Counted from the stretch's first letter, positions 49,768 to 58,470 are shown. The stretch: 64,000 nucleotides of DNA from CADEDH01 sp047971245 (GCA_047971245.1 JBKDZN010000057.1:9193-73192), one strand, 5' to 3'. The notes: a model not told the origin generated them from the sequence alone. Numbers and translations are program-made.

Positions 49768-50894
49768 ACCGCGTCCCCCCGATGCCCGGGGACGACCCGG
49801 TGCCGGGCACGGGCCGCCCCCGGGTCACGACGAACCCCCCGGCCTGGTTCGTGGCGACCCGTGACCCGACCTGGCGGAGCCGGGAGCCCGACCGGGCCGC
49901 CGTCGAGTTCCACCGGGGTCTTCCCGGTTACGCCCCGACACCGATCGTCGATCTGCCCGCCGTGGCCGATGCACTGGGTATCGGTCGGGTCGTGGCCAAG
50001 GACGAGTCGACGCGCCTCGGCCTGCCCGCGTTCAAGGCGCTCGGCGCGTCCTGGGCGGTGCACCGGGCCGTGCCGCGGCGGGGACCGTCCGGGCCGTTGA
50101 CCTTCGTGGCCGCCACCGACGGCAACCATGGGCGGGCCGTGGCCCGGTTCGCCCGCCGGGCCGGCCATCAGGCCGCGGTGTTCGTGCCCGATGGGGTACC
50201 AGCGGCCGCGGTCGAGGCCATCGGGGGTGAGGGCGCCCCGGTCCGCGCCGTCGACGGTGACTATGACGCGGCCGTTGCCGCCGCCGCTGCGTACGCGGCG
50301 GCGATCGGTGGCGTGCTCATCCAGGACACCGCCTGGGACGGTTACACCGAGGTTCCCCGCACCATCGTCGACGGCTACGGCACCCTGGTCGACGAGCTCG
50401 ACGAACAGCTCGGCGGTGCGCCGGACCTCGTCGTCGTACCGACCGGCGTCGGGTCGCTCCTCCAGGCCGCCATCCGCCACTATCGCCGGGGCCCGGCACC
50501 GGCGTCGACGATGATTGCGTCGGTGGAACCGGTGAACGCGGCGTGTGTCCTCCACAGCCTCCGAGCCGGGAAACCCGTCACCGTGCCGACCGGGCCCACG
50601 TCGATGGCCGGTCTGAACTGTGGCACGGTGTCGGCGCTCGCCTGGCCGGACATCGCGGCGGGTCTCGACGCCGCGATCACCGTCACCGACGAGGCCGGTC
50701 GGGCGGCCGCCGCTCGCCTCGCCGCCTCGGGTGTTCCCGCCGGCCCGTGCGGAGCCGCCCCCTTGGCCGCGTTGGACGCGATCGGCGCCCACGCCGAATT
50801 GGGCGCCGGGCTGGGCCTCGGCGACGGGAGCACGGCCGTCCTGCTCGTCACCGAGGGAGCCGACGCCAACCCGTGGCCGGCCATCGCCGGGTAG
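49764..50894 (+). CDS. Diaminopropionate ammonia-lyase-like PLP enzyme
   Basis: A 376-residue fold type II PLP enzyme. The PLP Lys lies in KDESTRLGLPAFKALGASWAV, with TDGNHGRAVARFAR and the phosphate loop VVPTGVGSLLQAAI. QDTAWDGYTEVPRTIVDGYGTL and TSMAGLNCGTVSALAWP are specific to diaminopropionate ammonia-lyase relatives. The gene is translationally coupled to the carbamoylase gene, so it probably deaminates the product of that enzyme. E. coli shows a similar lyase/amidase pairing (ygeX-ygeY). Confidence 0.87.
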   Translation: MNRVPPMPGDDPVPGTGRPRVTTNPPAWFVATRDPTWRSREPDRAAVEFHRGLPGYAPTPIVDLPAVADALGIGRVVAKDESTRLGLPAFKALGASWAVHRAVPRRGPSGPLTFVAATDGNHGRAVARFARRAGHQAAVFVPDGVPAAAVEAIGGEGAPVRAVDGDYDAAVAAAAAYAAAIGGVLIQDTAWDGYTEVPRTIVDGYGTLVDELDEQLGGAPDLVVVPTGVGSLLQAAIRHYRRGPAPASTMIASVEPVNAACVLHSLRAGKPVTVPTGPTSMAGLNCGTVSALAWPDIAAGLDAAITVTDEAGRAAAARLAASGVPAGPCGAAPLAALDAIGAHAELGAGLGLGDGSTAVLLVTEGADANPWPAIAG

Positions 50895-50967
50895 ACCGTG
50901 TTCGCGGTCGCCGACGACGCCGACCATGTTCGCGGTCGGGGTGGCCTCGAACGTTGCTCGGGCCTGA

Positions 50968-51867
50968 TCATCGGCCGACCACCAGGTTGAGCGCCTGACG
51001 GGCCGCGGCAATGGTGACGGTCTGGCCCCAGCCGATCCGCAGGGCATCGCTCTCGATGCCGTCCCCGAAGCAGACGAGCTCATCGCTCTCGGCCTGCACG
51101 CGCAGGGTCGCGCCGGCGACGATGAGACCCTCGGTCAGCTCGGTGCCGGTGGTGAGGCTCGGCCAAGCCTCGCGGGCAAACCAGCACAGTTCGGGGCTGT
51201 CGGGCGCCGGCAGGGCGAGCCTACTGGCCCGTTCCTGCCAGGCGGAGCGGAGCCAGCCGGTGGCCCCGGTCCCCGTTCCGGCAAGCAGGCCGGACGAGGA
51301 GTGGTGCTCCTGGCCCCCGTCGGGGCTCTCCAGCCGGTACCGGGCCGACTGGTGGCTCCGGTGCCCGAGGTAGATCTCGTTGAGGGCCCGGAGCCGTTGC
51401 CCGTCGTCGGTGGTGGCCCCGACCATGGTGCGGTGCTCGATCGAGGCCCTACCGGCCGCCGCGGCGCGCAGCAGATCTGCCGCGGCCTCGGGGGCATGGG
51501 GTACGAGCACGCCGGGATTGTGGGCCGGCTCGGGATTGATCCCGATCACCGGTTGCCCGTCGAGGTACTTGGCGGTGTTGGCCACCACCCCGTCCTGGCC
51601 GACGACCAGGACCAGATCGTCGGGAGCGAAGCGGAAGTGGTAGAGGTCGCCGCGCTCCACCTCGGCCCGACGCCAACGGGGTGGGATCGCCGCCCCGGCC
51701 AGCTCCCGGGCCCGGCCTATCCGGGCGTGGGGATCGGCTAGCTCCTCGATGGTGCGACCGCGGCTCTGCAGGAAGAACTCGGCTTGTTGCCGGGTGCTGT
51801 GGCGGACCAGCAGCTCGTCGTATTCGCTGCGCCGGTACACCTGGACGACACGTGGCTGCAGGGTCAT
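50968..51867 (-). CDS. NAD kinase-like protein
   Basis: A 299-residue protein of the NAD/diacylglycerol-kinase fold: LVLVVGQDGVVANTAKYLDGQPVIGINPEPAHNPGVL (GGDG is GQDG here), LNEIYLGHRSHQSARYRL and SGLLAGTGTGATGW. These match the NAD kinase nucleotide-binding, NE/D and TPTGSTAY-like motifs. It is closer in layout to NADK2-type enzymes than to classic bacterial NadK. The ATG at 51867 overlaps the SPFH stop (ATGA), so the two are coupled and lie opposite an NrtR-type regulator. Confidence 0.8.
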   Translation of the reverse strand: MTLQPRVVQVYRRSEYDELLVRHSTRQQAEFFLQSRGRTIEELADPHARIGRARELAGAAIPPRWRRAEVERGDLYHFRFAPDDLVLVVGQDGVVANTAKYLDGQPVIGINPEPAHNPGVLVPHAPEAAADLLRAAAAGRASIEHRTMVGATTDDGQRLRALNEIYLGHRSHQSARYRLESPDGGQEHHSSSGLLAGTGTGATGWLRSAWQERASRLALPAPDSPELCWFAREAWPSLTTGTELTEGLIVAGATLRVQAESDELVCFGDGIESDALRIGWGQTVTIAAARQALNLVVGR

Positions 51868-52901
51868 GACGGCTCGACCGCCGTCTTCGGTCCCCGGCCC
51901 CCTCCGGTCAGGCTGGTGGCGAGCGAGGTGAGCAGGTCGGGGGTCACGACGATCTGCTCGACGGCGGGCAGGTGCCGGGCCAGCTCCTGGGCCGCCAGGG
52001 CCAGCATGACGGACGGGTCGACCCCCTGGTAGGAGGTGTAGCGGGCGGTTTCGGTGGCGGCTTTGGCCTCGCCCAGCAGGCGGGTGGCCTCGGCCTCGGT
52101 CTCGGCCCGGAGCCGGCGGAGACCGGCGTCTGCTTCGGCGGTGATCGCGGTGGCCGCCGCCTCCTCGGCGGCCCGCCGACGGTCGTTCTGGCCCCGTTGG
52201 CCGACGAGGTCCTCCTCCCGGCGGGCCAGCTCGATCTGGTTCTGCAGCTCGTTTTCGGCGATCGACCGTTCCCGCTCGACTGCGACGGCCCGGCGCTCGT
52301 AGGTGGCCCGATCGGCCTCCTGCTGCACCTGTTCCCGGGTCTGGGTCTGCATCGCCCGTTCCACCTCGGGGTCGGTGCGGATGGCCACGACCCGCACGTC
52401 GGACACCTCGATGCCCCGCTCGGTCAGTCGGGCGTCGGCGGCGAGTGCCCTGGTGATCATGTCGCGGACCGGGGCCAGGCCGTCGGCCAACGCCTCCCGC
52501 ATGGTCATGCCGGCCAGCTGTTCCACCGCCGGCTGCTGGGCCAGCTCGGTGAGCAGGTCGCCCAGGGTCTCCAGGGGCACGTTGTTCCACGCCCCGGTGT
52601 TCGGGTTCACCCCGAAATCGATCCGGGTGGTGGCCAGGGCCGGATCGACGATCCGGTAGCTCACCGTCGCCTGGACAGTGACGTCCTGGAAGTCGGCGGT
52701 GCGGGCGTGGAACAGCAGGGCCTGCTCCCGATCGTCGAGGGGGACCTGGCTGAGGGCTGCGGTCTGTGGCCGGAACCAGAACGCCGTTCCCACCCCTTCG
52801 TGGGCGACGTCACCGTTGCGGAGGTGGCGCACGTACATGTTCGGGTCCGACCGGAGATGCCGGGCGAAGGGAACCAGCGGGTGGCGTGTGATGTCGGCCA
52901 T
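51864..52901 (-). CDS. SPFH/band 7-domain protein
   Basis: A 345-residue protein with an SPFH domain (about 1-180: LRSDPNMYVRHLRNGDVAHEG, VTVQATVSYRIVDPALATTRIDFG, RGIEVSDVRVVAIRTDPEVERAM) and a long charged coiled coil (about 190-280). No membrane helix is visible, unlike classic stomatins. SPFH proteins form ring-like scaffolds. AAGGAG precedes the ATG. Coupling to the NAD-kinase-like gene suggests a scaffold for that enzyme. Confidence 0.88.
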   Translation of the reverse strand: MADITRHPLVPFARHLRSDPNMYVRHLRNGDVAHEGVGTAFWFRPQTAALSQVPLDDREQALLFHARTADFQDVTVQATVSYRIVDPALATTRIDFGVNPNTGAWNNVPLETLGDLLTELAQQPAVEQLAGMTMREALADGLAPVRDMITRALAADARLTERGIEVSDVRVVAIRTDPEVERAMQTQTREQVQQEADRATYERRAVAVERERSIAENELQNQIELARREEDLVGQRGQNDRRRAAEEAAATAITAEADAGLRRLRAETEAEATRLLGEAKAATETARYTSYQGVDPSVMLALAAQELARHLPAVEQIVVTPDLLTSLATSLTGGGRGPKTAVEPS

Positions 52902-52916
52902 GACCGTCTCCTTATC

Positions 52917-52970
52917 GTCGTTCTGACGACAACAGTACGACTCGGTGGACTAATCGTCAAGATGATGATT
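52917..52970. promoter_or_regulatory. Divergent regulatory region between SPFH and NrtR-type genes
   Basis: GTCGTTCTGACGAC (52917-52930, 5-bp arms) lies in the SPFH leader. AATCGTCAAGATGATGATT (52952-52970, 7-bp arms with one mismatch) lies 40 bp further on. Both contain TCGTC. TATGAT at 52970-52975 is a candidate -10 for the Nudix gene. They are plausible autoregulatory sites for the NrtR-type protein. Confidence 0.45.
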
Positions 52971-53056
52971 ATGATCGGGCCATCACCGCCGACACCGACA
53001 CCGACACCGGGCACCGCACCTCGAATCGTGATGCGCCCGGTCCGCCCACCTACGCC

Positions 53057-53731
53057 GTGGCCGTCGACCTGGTCGTGCTCACGGTGCGGCGTGGCACCCT
53101 GTCCGTCCTGCTGGTCGAGCGCGGCGTTTCCCCGTTCAAGGGGCGTCCGGCGCTCCCGGGGGGATTCGTCCTCCCGGCGGAGGAGTTGGCCGAGGCGGCG
53201 CGGCGGGAATTGGCCGAGGAGACCGGGATCGCCGACGAGCGGGTGCACATCGAGCAGCTCGCCACCTACGGGCGGCCAGGGCGTGACCCGCGGGGGCGGG
53301 TGGTCAGTGTCGCCTACCTCGCCCTGGTGCCGGACCTTCCCGAACCCTCGGCCGGCTCGGACGCGTCCGGTGCCTCATGGCAGCCGGTCAACGGGCTGCT
53401 CGGCCACCCTCGGAGCCTGGCCTTCGATCATCACGAGATCCTGGCCGACGCGGTGGAACGGGCCCGGTCCAAGCTCGAGTACTCCCCGATCGGCGCGGCG
53501 TTCTGCCCGGCGGAGTTCACCATCAACGAGCTGCGCCAGGTGTACGAGGTGGTCTGGGACTGCGAACTCGACCCCCGCAACTTCCACCGCAAGATCACCA
53601 GCACGGCCGACTTCGTGGAACCCACCGGCCGCCGCACCACCCGCCAGGGCGGCCGACCGGCCGCCCTCTACCGGCTCGGGACGGCCCGGTTGCTCCACCC
53701 ACCCATGCTCCGACCGGGCCACCCGGACTGA
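53057..53731 (+). CDS. NrtR-type Nudix regulator
   Basis: A 224-residue protein. The Nudix domain (1-150) has an intact box at 36-58 (G...E...REL.EE.GI), and the C-terminal winged helix has FTINELRQVYEVVWDCELDPRNFHRKI and TGRRTTRQGGRPAALYRLG, the NrtR signature. NrtR proteins sense ADP-ribose and repress NAD-metabolism genes. The frame is open upstream to about 52982 with no ATG/GTG/TTG, so the N-terminus could be longer with a rare start. Confidence 0.88.
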   Translation: MAVDLVVLTVRRGTLSVLLVERGVSPFKGRPALPGGFVLPAEELAEAARRELAEETGIADERVHIEQLATYGRPGRDPRGRVVSVAYLALVPDLPEPSAGSDASGASWQPVNGLLGHPRSLAFDHHEILADAVERARSKLEYSPIGAAFCPAEFTINELRQVYEVVWDCELDPRNFHRKITSTADFVEPTGRRTTRQGGRPAALYRLGTARLLHPPMLRPGHPD

Positions 53732-53784
53732 CCGCCGGTGGGCCTCGCCGGTTCGCCGGGAGCGCGGCGGGTGACCCCACGTCG

Positions 53785-53830
53785 TTCTGACCGTGGATGC
53801 TCCGGGAACCTGGAGGTTCCACGGTCAGAA
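53785..53830. terminator. Bidirectional terminator candidate between convergent genes
   Basis: Perfect 13-bp arms 53785-53797 and 53818-53830, with a GGAACC/GGTTCC sub-hairpin inside, lie between the stops of the NrtR-type gene (53731) and the ABC exporter (53835). The left flank GTCGTTCTGAC also occurs in the SPFH leader at 52917. Confidence 0.55.
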
Positions 53831-53834
53831 GTCG

Positions 53835-55655
53835 TCAGGCCGCGGGACGGGCGGCGCCGGGAGCGGAGGCCCGGGCCAGCAGGGCCCGGTACGGTCCGTC
53901 GAGCGAGGCCAGGACCTCGGGCCGACCGCGTTCCACCACCCGTCCCCCGTCGACGACGATCACCTCGTCGGCGCCGGCGACCGTGGACAGGCGGTGGGCG
54001 ATCGTCACCGTGGTCCGGCCGGCGGCCAATCGGTCGAGGGCGTCCTGGAGGGCGGCTTCGGTGGCGTTGTCGAGGGCGGAGGTGGCCTCGTCGAGGACCA
54101 GGATCGGGGGGTCCCGCAGGATGGTCCGGGCGACGGCCAGCCGCTGTTGTTCACCCCCGGAGAAGCGGTGGCCGCGCGATCCGACCATGGTGTCCAGTCC
54201 GTCGGGCAGGCCCGCGATCACGTCGGCCACCTGGGCGGCGGCCAGGGCCTCCCACAGCTGGTCATCGGTGGCGTCGGGGCGGGCCAGCCGCAGGTTGTCG
54301 CGGACCGAGGTGTGGAGCAGGTACGTCTCCTGGCTGACCACACCGACCAGTTCCGACAACTGTTCCGGGTCGATTGACCGGAGGTCGACCCCGTCGATCG
54401 TGACGGTGCCTTCGGTGGGGTCGAACAGTCGCACGGCGAGGCCGGCCAGGGTTGATTTGCCGGAGCCGGTGTGGCCGACGATGGCCAGCGAACCGCCTGG
54501 GGGTACGACCGCGGACACGTCGGTGACCGCGTCGACGGCGGCACCCGGGTACCGGAAGCTGACCCGGTCGAATCGGAGCTCGCCCCGGGGGGCGACCAGC
54601 CGGACCGGCTCGTCGGGGGCGGGCACATCGGGGACAAGGTCGAGGTATTCGAAGATCCGGCTGAACAGGGCCATCGAGCTGATGACCTGGGCGCCGATGT
54701 TGAGCAGGCCCATGAGGGGGCGGAAGACCGCGCTCTGGAGGGCGATGAAGGCGATCAGGGTGCCGATCGTCATCCCGTTGCTGGTAACCGGGAGACCGGC
54801 GGCCAGGTAGATGAGGGCGGGGATGGTGGCGAAAATGATCTGCATCGTTCCCATCCGCCACTGCCCGGCCAGTTGGGACTGGAGTTCGAGGTCGATCAGG
54901 CGGGAGGAGGTGGCGGTGAAACGCTGGGCGTTGCGCCCGTCGGCGCCGAGCGTCTTCGACAGCCGGACCCCACTGGCCGACAGGCTCTCCTCGATCTGGG
55001 TGTTGAGGTCGGCCAGGGCGGCCTGTTGGGCGCTGGTGATCCGCCGCCGGGTGAGGGCCACCCGACGGGTCAGCAGCACCGCCGGGGGGAGGACGACCAG
55101 GGTGATCAGTGACAGCCGCCAGCTGAGCGCCACCATGGCGATGGCGGTGGCCACCGTGGTGGTCAGGTTGGAGGCGATGGAGGTGGCCGTGGAGGTGACG
55201 ACCCCGTTGAGGCCGCCGATGTCGTTGATGATCCGGGACTGGATCTCGCCCTGACGGTTGCCGATGAAAAAGCCGAGCGACTGGCGTTGCAGGTGGGTGA
55301 AGACGCGGGTGCGGAGGCGGTGCATGACCCGCTGACCTATGTTGGCCGACAGCCAGGTCTGCACCACGCCGAGGGCCACGCCCGCGGCGGCGATCGCCAC
55401 CATTCCCCCGACCGACCAGGCCAGGAGCGGGACGTCTTGATCGGGGATGGCGACGTCGACCACCTGGCGGACCAGGAACGGTTGACCCAGTCCGATCAGC
55501 GACGAGACCACGATCAGGGCGGTGACGACGGCAATGGTGGCACCGTGCCCGTCGAACAGCGACACGATCCGCCGTAGCGACACCGGGGCGGCCGCCAGTT
55601 GTGACCGGTCTTCAGGGTTGATGCGTCGGGCGACGGCTCCGGGCGGTGGCGGCAT
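53835..55655 (-). CDS. ABC exporter (fused TMD-NBD half transporter)
   Basis: A 606-residue MsbA/LmrA-like half transporter. A six-helix TMD (about 30-330) is followed by an NBD with Walker A GHTGSGKST, Q-loop VVSQETYLLHTS, signature RFSGGEQQRLAVART, Walker B ILVLDEATSALD and H-loop TIAHRL. GAAGGGAG precedes the ATG. It is divergent from a MarR gene, the usual setting of a regulated drug or lipid exporter. Confidence 0.94.
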   Translation of the reverse strand: MPPPPGAVARRINPEDRSQLAAAPVSLRRIVSLFDGHGATIAVVTALIVVSSLIGLGQPFLVRQVVDVAIPDQDVPLLAWSVGGMVAIAAAGVALGVVQTWLSANIGQRVMHRLRTRVFTHLQRQSLGFFIGNRQGEIQSRIINDIGGLNGVVTSTATSIASNLTTTVATAIAMVALSWRLSLITLVVLPPAVLLTRRVALTRRRITSAQQAALADLNTQIEESLSASGVRLSKTLGADGRNAQRFTATSSRLIDLELQSQLAGQWRMGTMQIIFATIPALIYLAAGLPVTSNGMTIGTLIAFIALQSAVFRPLMGLLNIGAQVISSMALFSRIFEYLDLVPDVPAPDEPVRLVAPRGELRFDRVSFRYPGAAVDAVTDVSAVVPPGGSLAIVGHTGSGKSTLAGLAVRLFDPTEGTVTIDGVDLRSIDPEQLSELVGVVSQETYLLHTSVRDNLRLARPDATDDQLWEALAAAQVADVIAGLPDGLDTMVGSRGHRFSGGEQQRLAVARTILRDPPILVLDEATSALDNATEAALQDALDRLAAGRTTVTIAHRLSTVAGADEVIVVDGGRVVERGRPEVLASLDGPYRALLARASAPGAARPAA

Positions 55656-55717
55656 GCGGGCTCCCTTCGTGCTGGGTGAACCACTCGAACAACCATGGTC
55701 AGGTCTTTCGAATATGG

Positions 55718-55730
55718 TGAGGCTACCTCA
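55718..55730. promoter_or_regulatory. TGAGGCTACCTCA palindrome in the exporter/MarR intergenic region
   Basis: A 13-bp palindrome (5-bp arms, 3-nt centre) lies between the divergent exporter and MarR genes, 36 bp before the MarR -10. It is a likely MarR operator. Confidence 0.5.
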
Positions 55731-55777
55731 TTATGTAGTTGGCTCACAACCTTCCGGGTTCGGGCTAGAGTGGCCCC

Positions 55778-56272
55778 ATGCGAGCATCCGGGAGGCGGCC
55801 ATCCGGCCCGCTGGACAGCAGCGCCGACGTCCACGGTGACGAACCGGCGTTGGGGGATCTGGTGTTCCGGGTCACCCGCCGCTTGCGGCACTCGTCGTTC
55901 GAGGTCACCGCGCCTTTCGGGCTCAATCCTCATCAGGTCCGGGCCATGCGGGTGATCCAGGGTGGCGGTGACGACGGGATCCGTCCGACCGTCATGGCCC
56001 GACGCCTCATGATCACGCCCCGGTCCGCCACCGAGGTGATCGACGCTCTGGTGGCCAAGGGACTGGCCGAGCGGGGCCCCGATCCGGCCGACCGGCGGGC
56101 CGTGCGGGTCACGCTCTCGCCGGACGGGCGTGAACTGGTCCGGTCGGCCGAGGCGGCCCGGACGAAGGCGCACACCGAGGTGTTCAGCTGTCTGACCGAG
56201 ACCGAACAGGCGACGCTCCGCACCCTGCTCACCAGGGTCGACTCACCGGCCCCGGGGGCCGAACTCGCGTAA
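55778..56272 (+). CDS. MarR-family regulator
   Basis: A 164-residue winged-helix protein: LVFRVTRRLRHSSFEVTAPFGLNPHQVRAMRVI, IRPTVMARRLMITPRSATEVIDALVAKGLAERGPDPADRRAVRVTLSPDG is the MarR wing with the DRR motif. The ATG at 55778 is 6 nt after TAGAGT (leaderless). It probably represses the divergent ABC exporter. Confidence 0.92.
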   Translation: MRASGRRPSGPLDSSADVHGDEPALGDLVFRVTRRLRHSSFEVTAPFGLNPHQVRAMRVIQGGGDDGIRPTVMARRLMITPRSATEVIDALVAKGLAERGPDPADRRAVRVTLSPDGRELVRSAEAARTKAHTEVFSCLTETEQATLRTLLTRVDSPAPGAELA

Positions 56273-56309
56273 CCTCATCGGAGGCGGTTCTCTGCTCACA
56301 GCCTGCTGG

Positions 56310-56891
56310 TCAGGTCCGTCGCGCCGTCCCGGTGCTGCAGTGCGCGTCCGGCGACAGTATCGGGTGCATCGGACCACGATCATGCGGGCATTGGAGCGGG
56401 AGGGCGTGCGTGCTCGGGTGAAGGCTGGGGTTGTATTGCGCCCTCGTGGTCGGTCGTGAGGTCGTCGACGGGGATACCTGCTCCAGCTGGAGCGACCAGA
56501 TCTTCATGTTCGGATGATTCTGGGCCAGGCTCGTCAGATCTGTCTTGTCGGCTGTTGTGATGAGTGCGCCACCGAGCCTGACGGCCGTTGCGACAACCAT
56601 CGCGTCGACGGCTGAACCACGCCCTGCGGTGGCGCGGAGCTGGCCAGCAAGGCGAGCGATTGGAAGCGTTAGCGGAACGACTTCGAGGAGATTGACGAGT
56701 CGGTCGATCGAGGCGTCGGGGCCGGTGCCGCGGTAGGTTTCTGCGAGGACGGGCAACGGGACCGCGATGGTCGCGTTGTCTTGACGGGATCGAGAAGTGA
56801 TAGCCGCGGCGCGTAGGCGAGTAGCGCCCCGGTCGGTTGGGTTGGCGAGGGCGCTGACGGCTTCGGCGTCGAGGATCAGGAGGCGCGCCAT
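56310..56891 (-). CDS. PIN-domain toxin (VapC-like) with C-terminal extension
   Basis: A 193-residue protein. The PIN core (1-135) keeps the acidic residues: LILDAEAVSAL, LAETYRGTG, GSAVDAMVVATAVRLGGALITTADKTDL. VapC toxins are Mg-dependent RNases. About 55 extra residues (Thr/Pro/His-rich, no fold visible) follow the normal end, as if an earlier stop was lost. The start overlaps the antitoxin stop by 16 bp. The pair lies beside tRNA-Lys, a common integration site. Confidence 0.82.
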   Translation of the reverse strand: MARLLILDAEAVSALANPTDRGATRLRAAAITSRSRQDNATIAVPLPVLAETYRGTGPDASIDRLVNLLEVVPLTLPIARLAGQLRATAGRGSAVDAMVVATAVRLGGALITTADKTDLTSLAQNHPNMKIWSLQLEQVSPSTTSRPTTRAQYNPSLHPSTHALPLQCPHDRGPMHPILSPDAHCSTGTARRT

Positions 56892-57121
56892 GCCGCATCG
56901 GCTTCGGTCACGAGCTCGGTTGGGACCGGACCGACCTCGTCGGCGATTTCGGCGAGCACGCGATCAAGTCCGCTTGCGGCAAGCTTCTTACGCAGCGCGT
57001 CGGCAACCCAGGCGTCAACCCCCGAGCCTGCCTCCGACTGGAGGCGTTCGATCAGATCCTCGGGAGGATCAAAGGTTACCTTTGCCACAAGGCCAGCCTG
57101 CTGCTTGAGCGCTCGCCCCAT
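56876..57121 (-). CDS. VapB-like antitoxin
   Basis: An 81-residue protein: VTFDPPEDLIERLQSEAGSGVDAWVADALRKKLAASGLDRVLAEIADEVGPVP looks like a ribbon-helix-helix or CopG-type DNA-binding antitoxin with a C-terminal toxin-binding tail (LVTEADAAWRAS). It precedes and overlaps the PIN toxin. The start is uncertain: ATG at 57121 is used, and a GTG about 36 bp downstream would also fit. No strong ribosome site is seen. Confidence 0.75.
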   Translation of the reverse strand: MGRALKQQAGLVAKVTFDPPEDLIERLQSEAGSGVDAWVADALRKKLAASGLDRVLAEIADEVGPVPTELVTEADAAWRAS

Positions 57122-57196
57122 CTTGTAGCGGATCCGAGCTGGGAGCCGAGGATGTTCCGGCGGAGCCGGAACTCCAAGCAACCCGCAGGGTTGCCG

Positions 57197-57271
57197 TGCC
57201 CCCGGTGGGATTCGAACCCACGACCATTGGATTAAAAGTCCACTGCGCTAACCAGGCTGCGCCACGGAGGC
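57197..57271 (-). tRNA. tRNA-Lys(TTT)
   Basis: Acceptor GCCTCCG pairs with CGGGGGC (one T-G), anticodon stem GTGGA/TCCAA-type encloses CTTTTAA (anticodon TTT), and the T loop is TTCGAAT. The discriminator is A with no encoded CCA. Confidence 0.94.
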
Positions 57272-57401
57272 TCCCACAGGCTAGTGGGGTCGTCGACGGT
57301 CACCGCTCTGGTTTCGGGGGCTCCCCCGTTTGTGGGTCGGGTGGATCATCCCGGGTCCCGCCAGGGGTGATGGCGCCGGTGATCTGTCAGAATGTGAACA
57401 C

Positions 57402-58466
57402 ATGGCTGGTTCGCCCCTCCGCCCCGGGCGCCGGTGGCGGCGCCGGACGATGCCGCTGCTCGCCGTTTTCCTCGTTGTCTCGGCGGGCTGTTCCGACGTC
57501 CCCGAACCGGCCGCCTTCGAGGTGGCCGACGTGCCGGCGGCCTCGAGGGCGGGAGAACCGGTGGCGCCCTCGTCGGGAGAGACACCGGATGTGCCCATCG
57601 AGTCGTCGTTCGTGCCCCGCGCCCCGGACGGCTACGTGCCCGGGGTGGCCTTCGTGTCCGGGGACTCCCTGATGCTGGTGGAGGGCAGCGAAGCCGTGCC
57701 GGTGGAGAGCGCCGGCGTGGGCGTGGTGAGAGCCTTCGACGACCTATTGGGTGGTCTGGTCGTGGAGCACGTGCTGCCCGAGGGCGGTGTGGTCTGGCAC
57801 CCGTCGGAGGGCGCCGAGCCGGTGATGGTGGCGCCCGCGCCCGCCCAACTGCTCGACGTGTCCTTCACCAACGGGGAGCCGGTGGCCCGGATCCTCACCG
57901 AAGGGAACCGGATCGAGTGGGTCGGTCTGGTCGAACTCGACCGGGCCACCGTGCTGGAGCTCGACCCGGCCCAGCAGGTGGTGCAGATGTCCTCCGCGGG
58001 GGCGCTCAACGCCGTCGCCCTGGCCGACGAGGGTTGCGGCGCCCTCGAGTTCGTCACCGACGGTGGGGAGGCGGTAACGCCGATCATGGATCCAACCGTC
58101 GAGTGCGCCATGCCCCGTTTCCCCGCTCTCGGTGGGGTGGCGCTCAGCCCGAACGGGCGGGCCGCGGTCTACACCGAGGTCGAGGTCCGCGACGACGGCG
58201 TGGAGATCTCGACCGATCTGGTTGCGGTGGACCTGCGCAGCGGGGTGGTCTTCGCCCGTCGTCGTGTCGGTGGGAGTGGGGTGCGGGTCTCATCATTGGC
58301 GTTCGACGGTCGTCGGGTCGCCCTGGCCCGCCACCAGCCCGATGGTTCCGAGGTCGTCCTGGTGGATCTGGCCATCGGCACCACCACCAACGAGCAGGTC
58401 GTGTACCGCGTGGCCGACGTGAACTCGGTCCGACAGGTCACGTTCATCCGGCGGCCGCTCGGCTGA
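57402..58466 (+). CDS. Secreted lipoprotein with beta-propeller-like repeats
   Basis: A 354-residue protein. A basic N-terminus and signal peptide with lipobox VVSAGC are followed by blade-like repeats of about 45 residues (e.g. GYVPGVAFVSGDSLMLVEGSEAVPVES; GGVALSPNGRAAVYTEVEVRDDG; VSSLAFDGRRVALARHQPDGSEVVLVDL), similar to WD40-like/TolB-like propellers. I cannot name a function. CAGAAT 8 nt before the ATG may be the -10. Confidence 0.75.
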   Translation: MAGSPLRPGRRWRRRTMPLLAVFLVVSAGCSDVPEPAAFEVADVPAASRAGEPVAPSSGETPDVPIESSFVPRAPDGYVPGVAFVSGDSLMLVEGSEAVPVESAGVGVVRAFDDLLGGLVVEHVLPEGGVVWHPSEGAEPVMVAPAPAQLLDVSFTNGEPVARILTEGNRIEWVGLVELDRATVLELDPAQQVVQMSSAGALNAVALADEGCGALEFVTDGGEAVTPIMDPTVECAMPRFPALGGVALSPNGRAAVYTEVEVRDDGVEISTDLVAVDLRSGVVFARRRVGGSGVRVSSLAFDGRRVALARHQPDGSEVVLVDLAIGTTTNEQVVYRVADVNSVRQVTFIRRPLG

Positions 58467-58470
58467 CGCC

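Noticed and set aside
53028..53056. An ATG or GTG start further upstream for the NrtR-type gene
   Set aside because: The nearby ATG and GTG codons are in another frame. The only in-frame standard start is GTG 53057.
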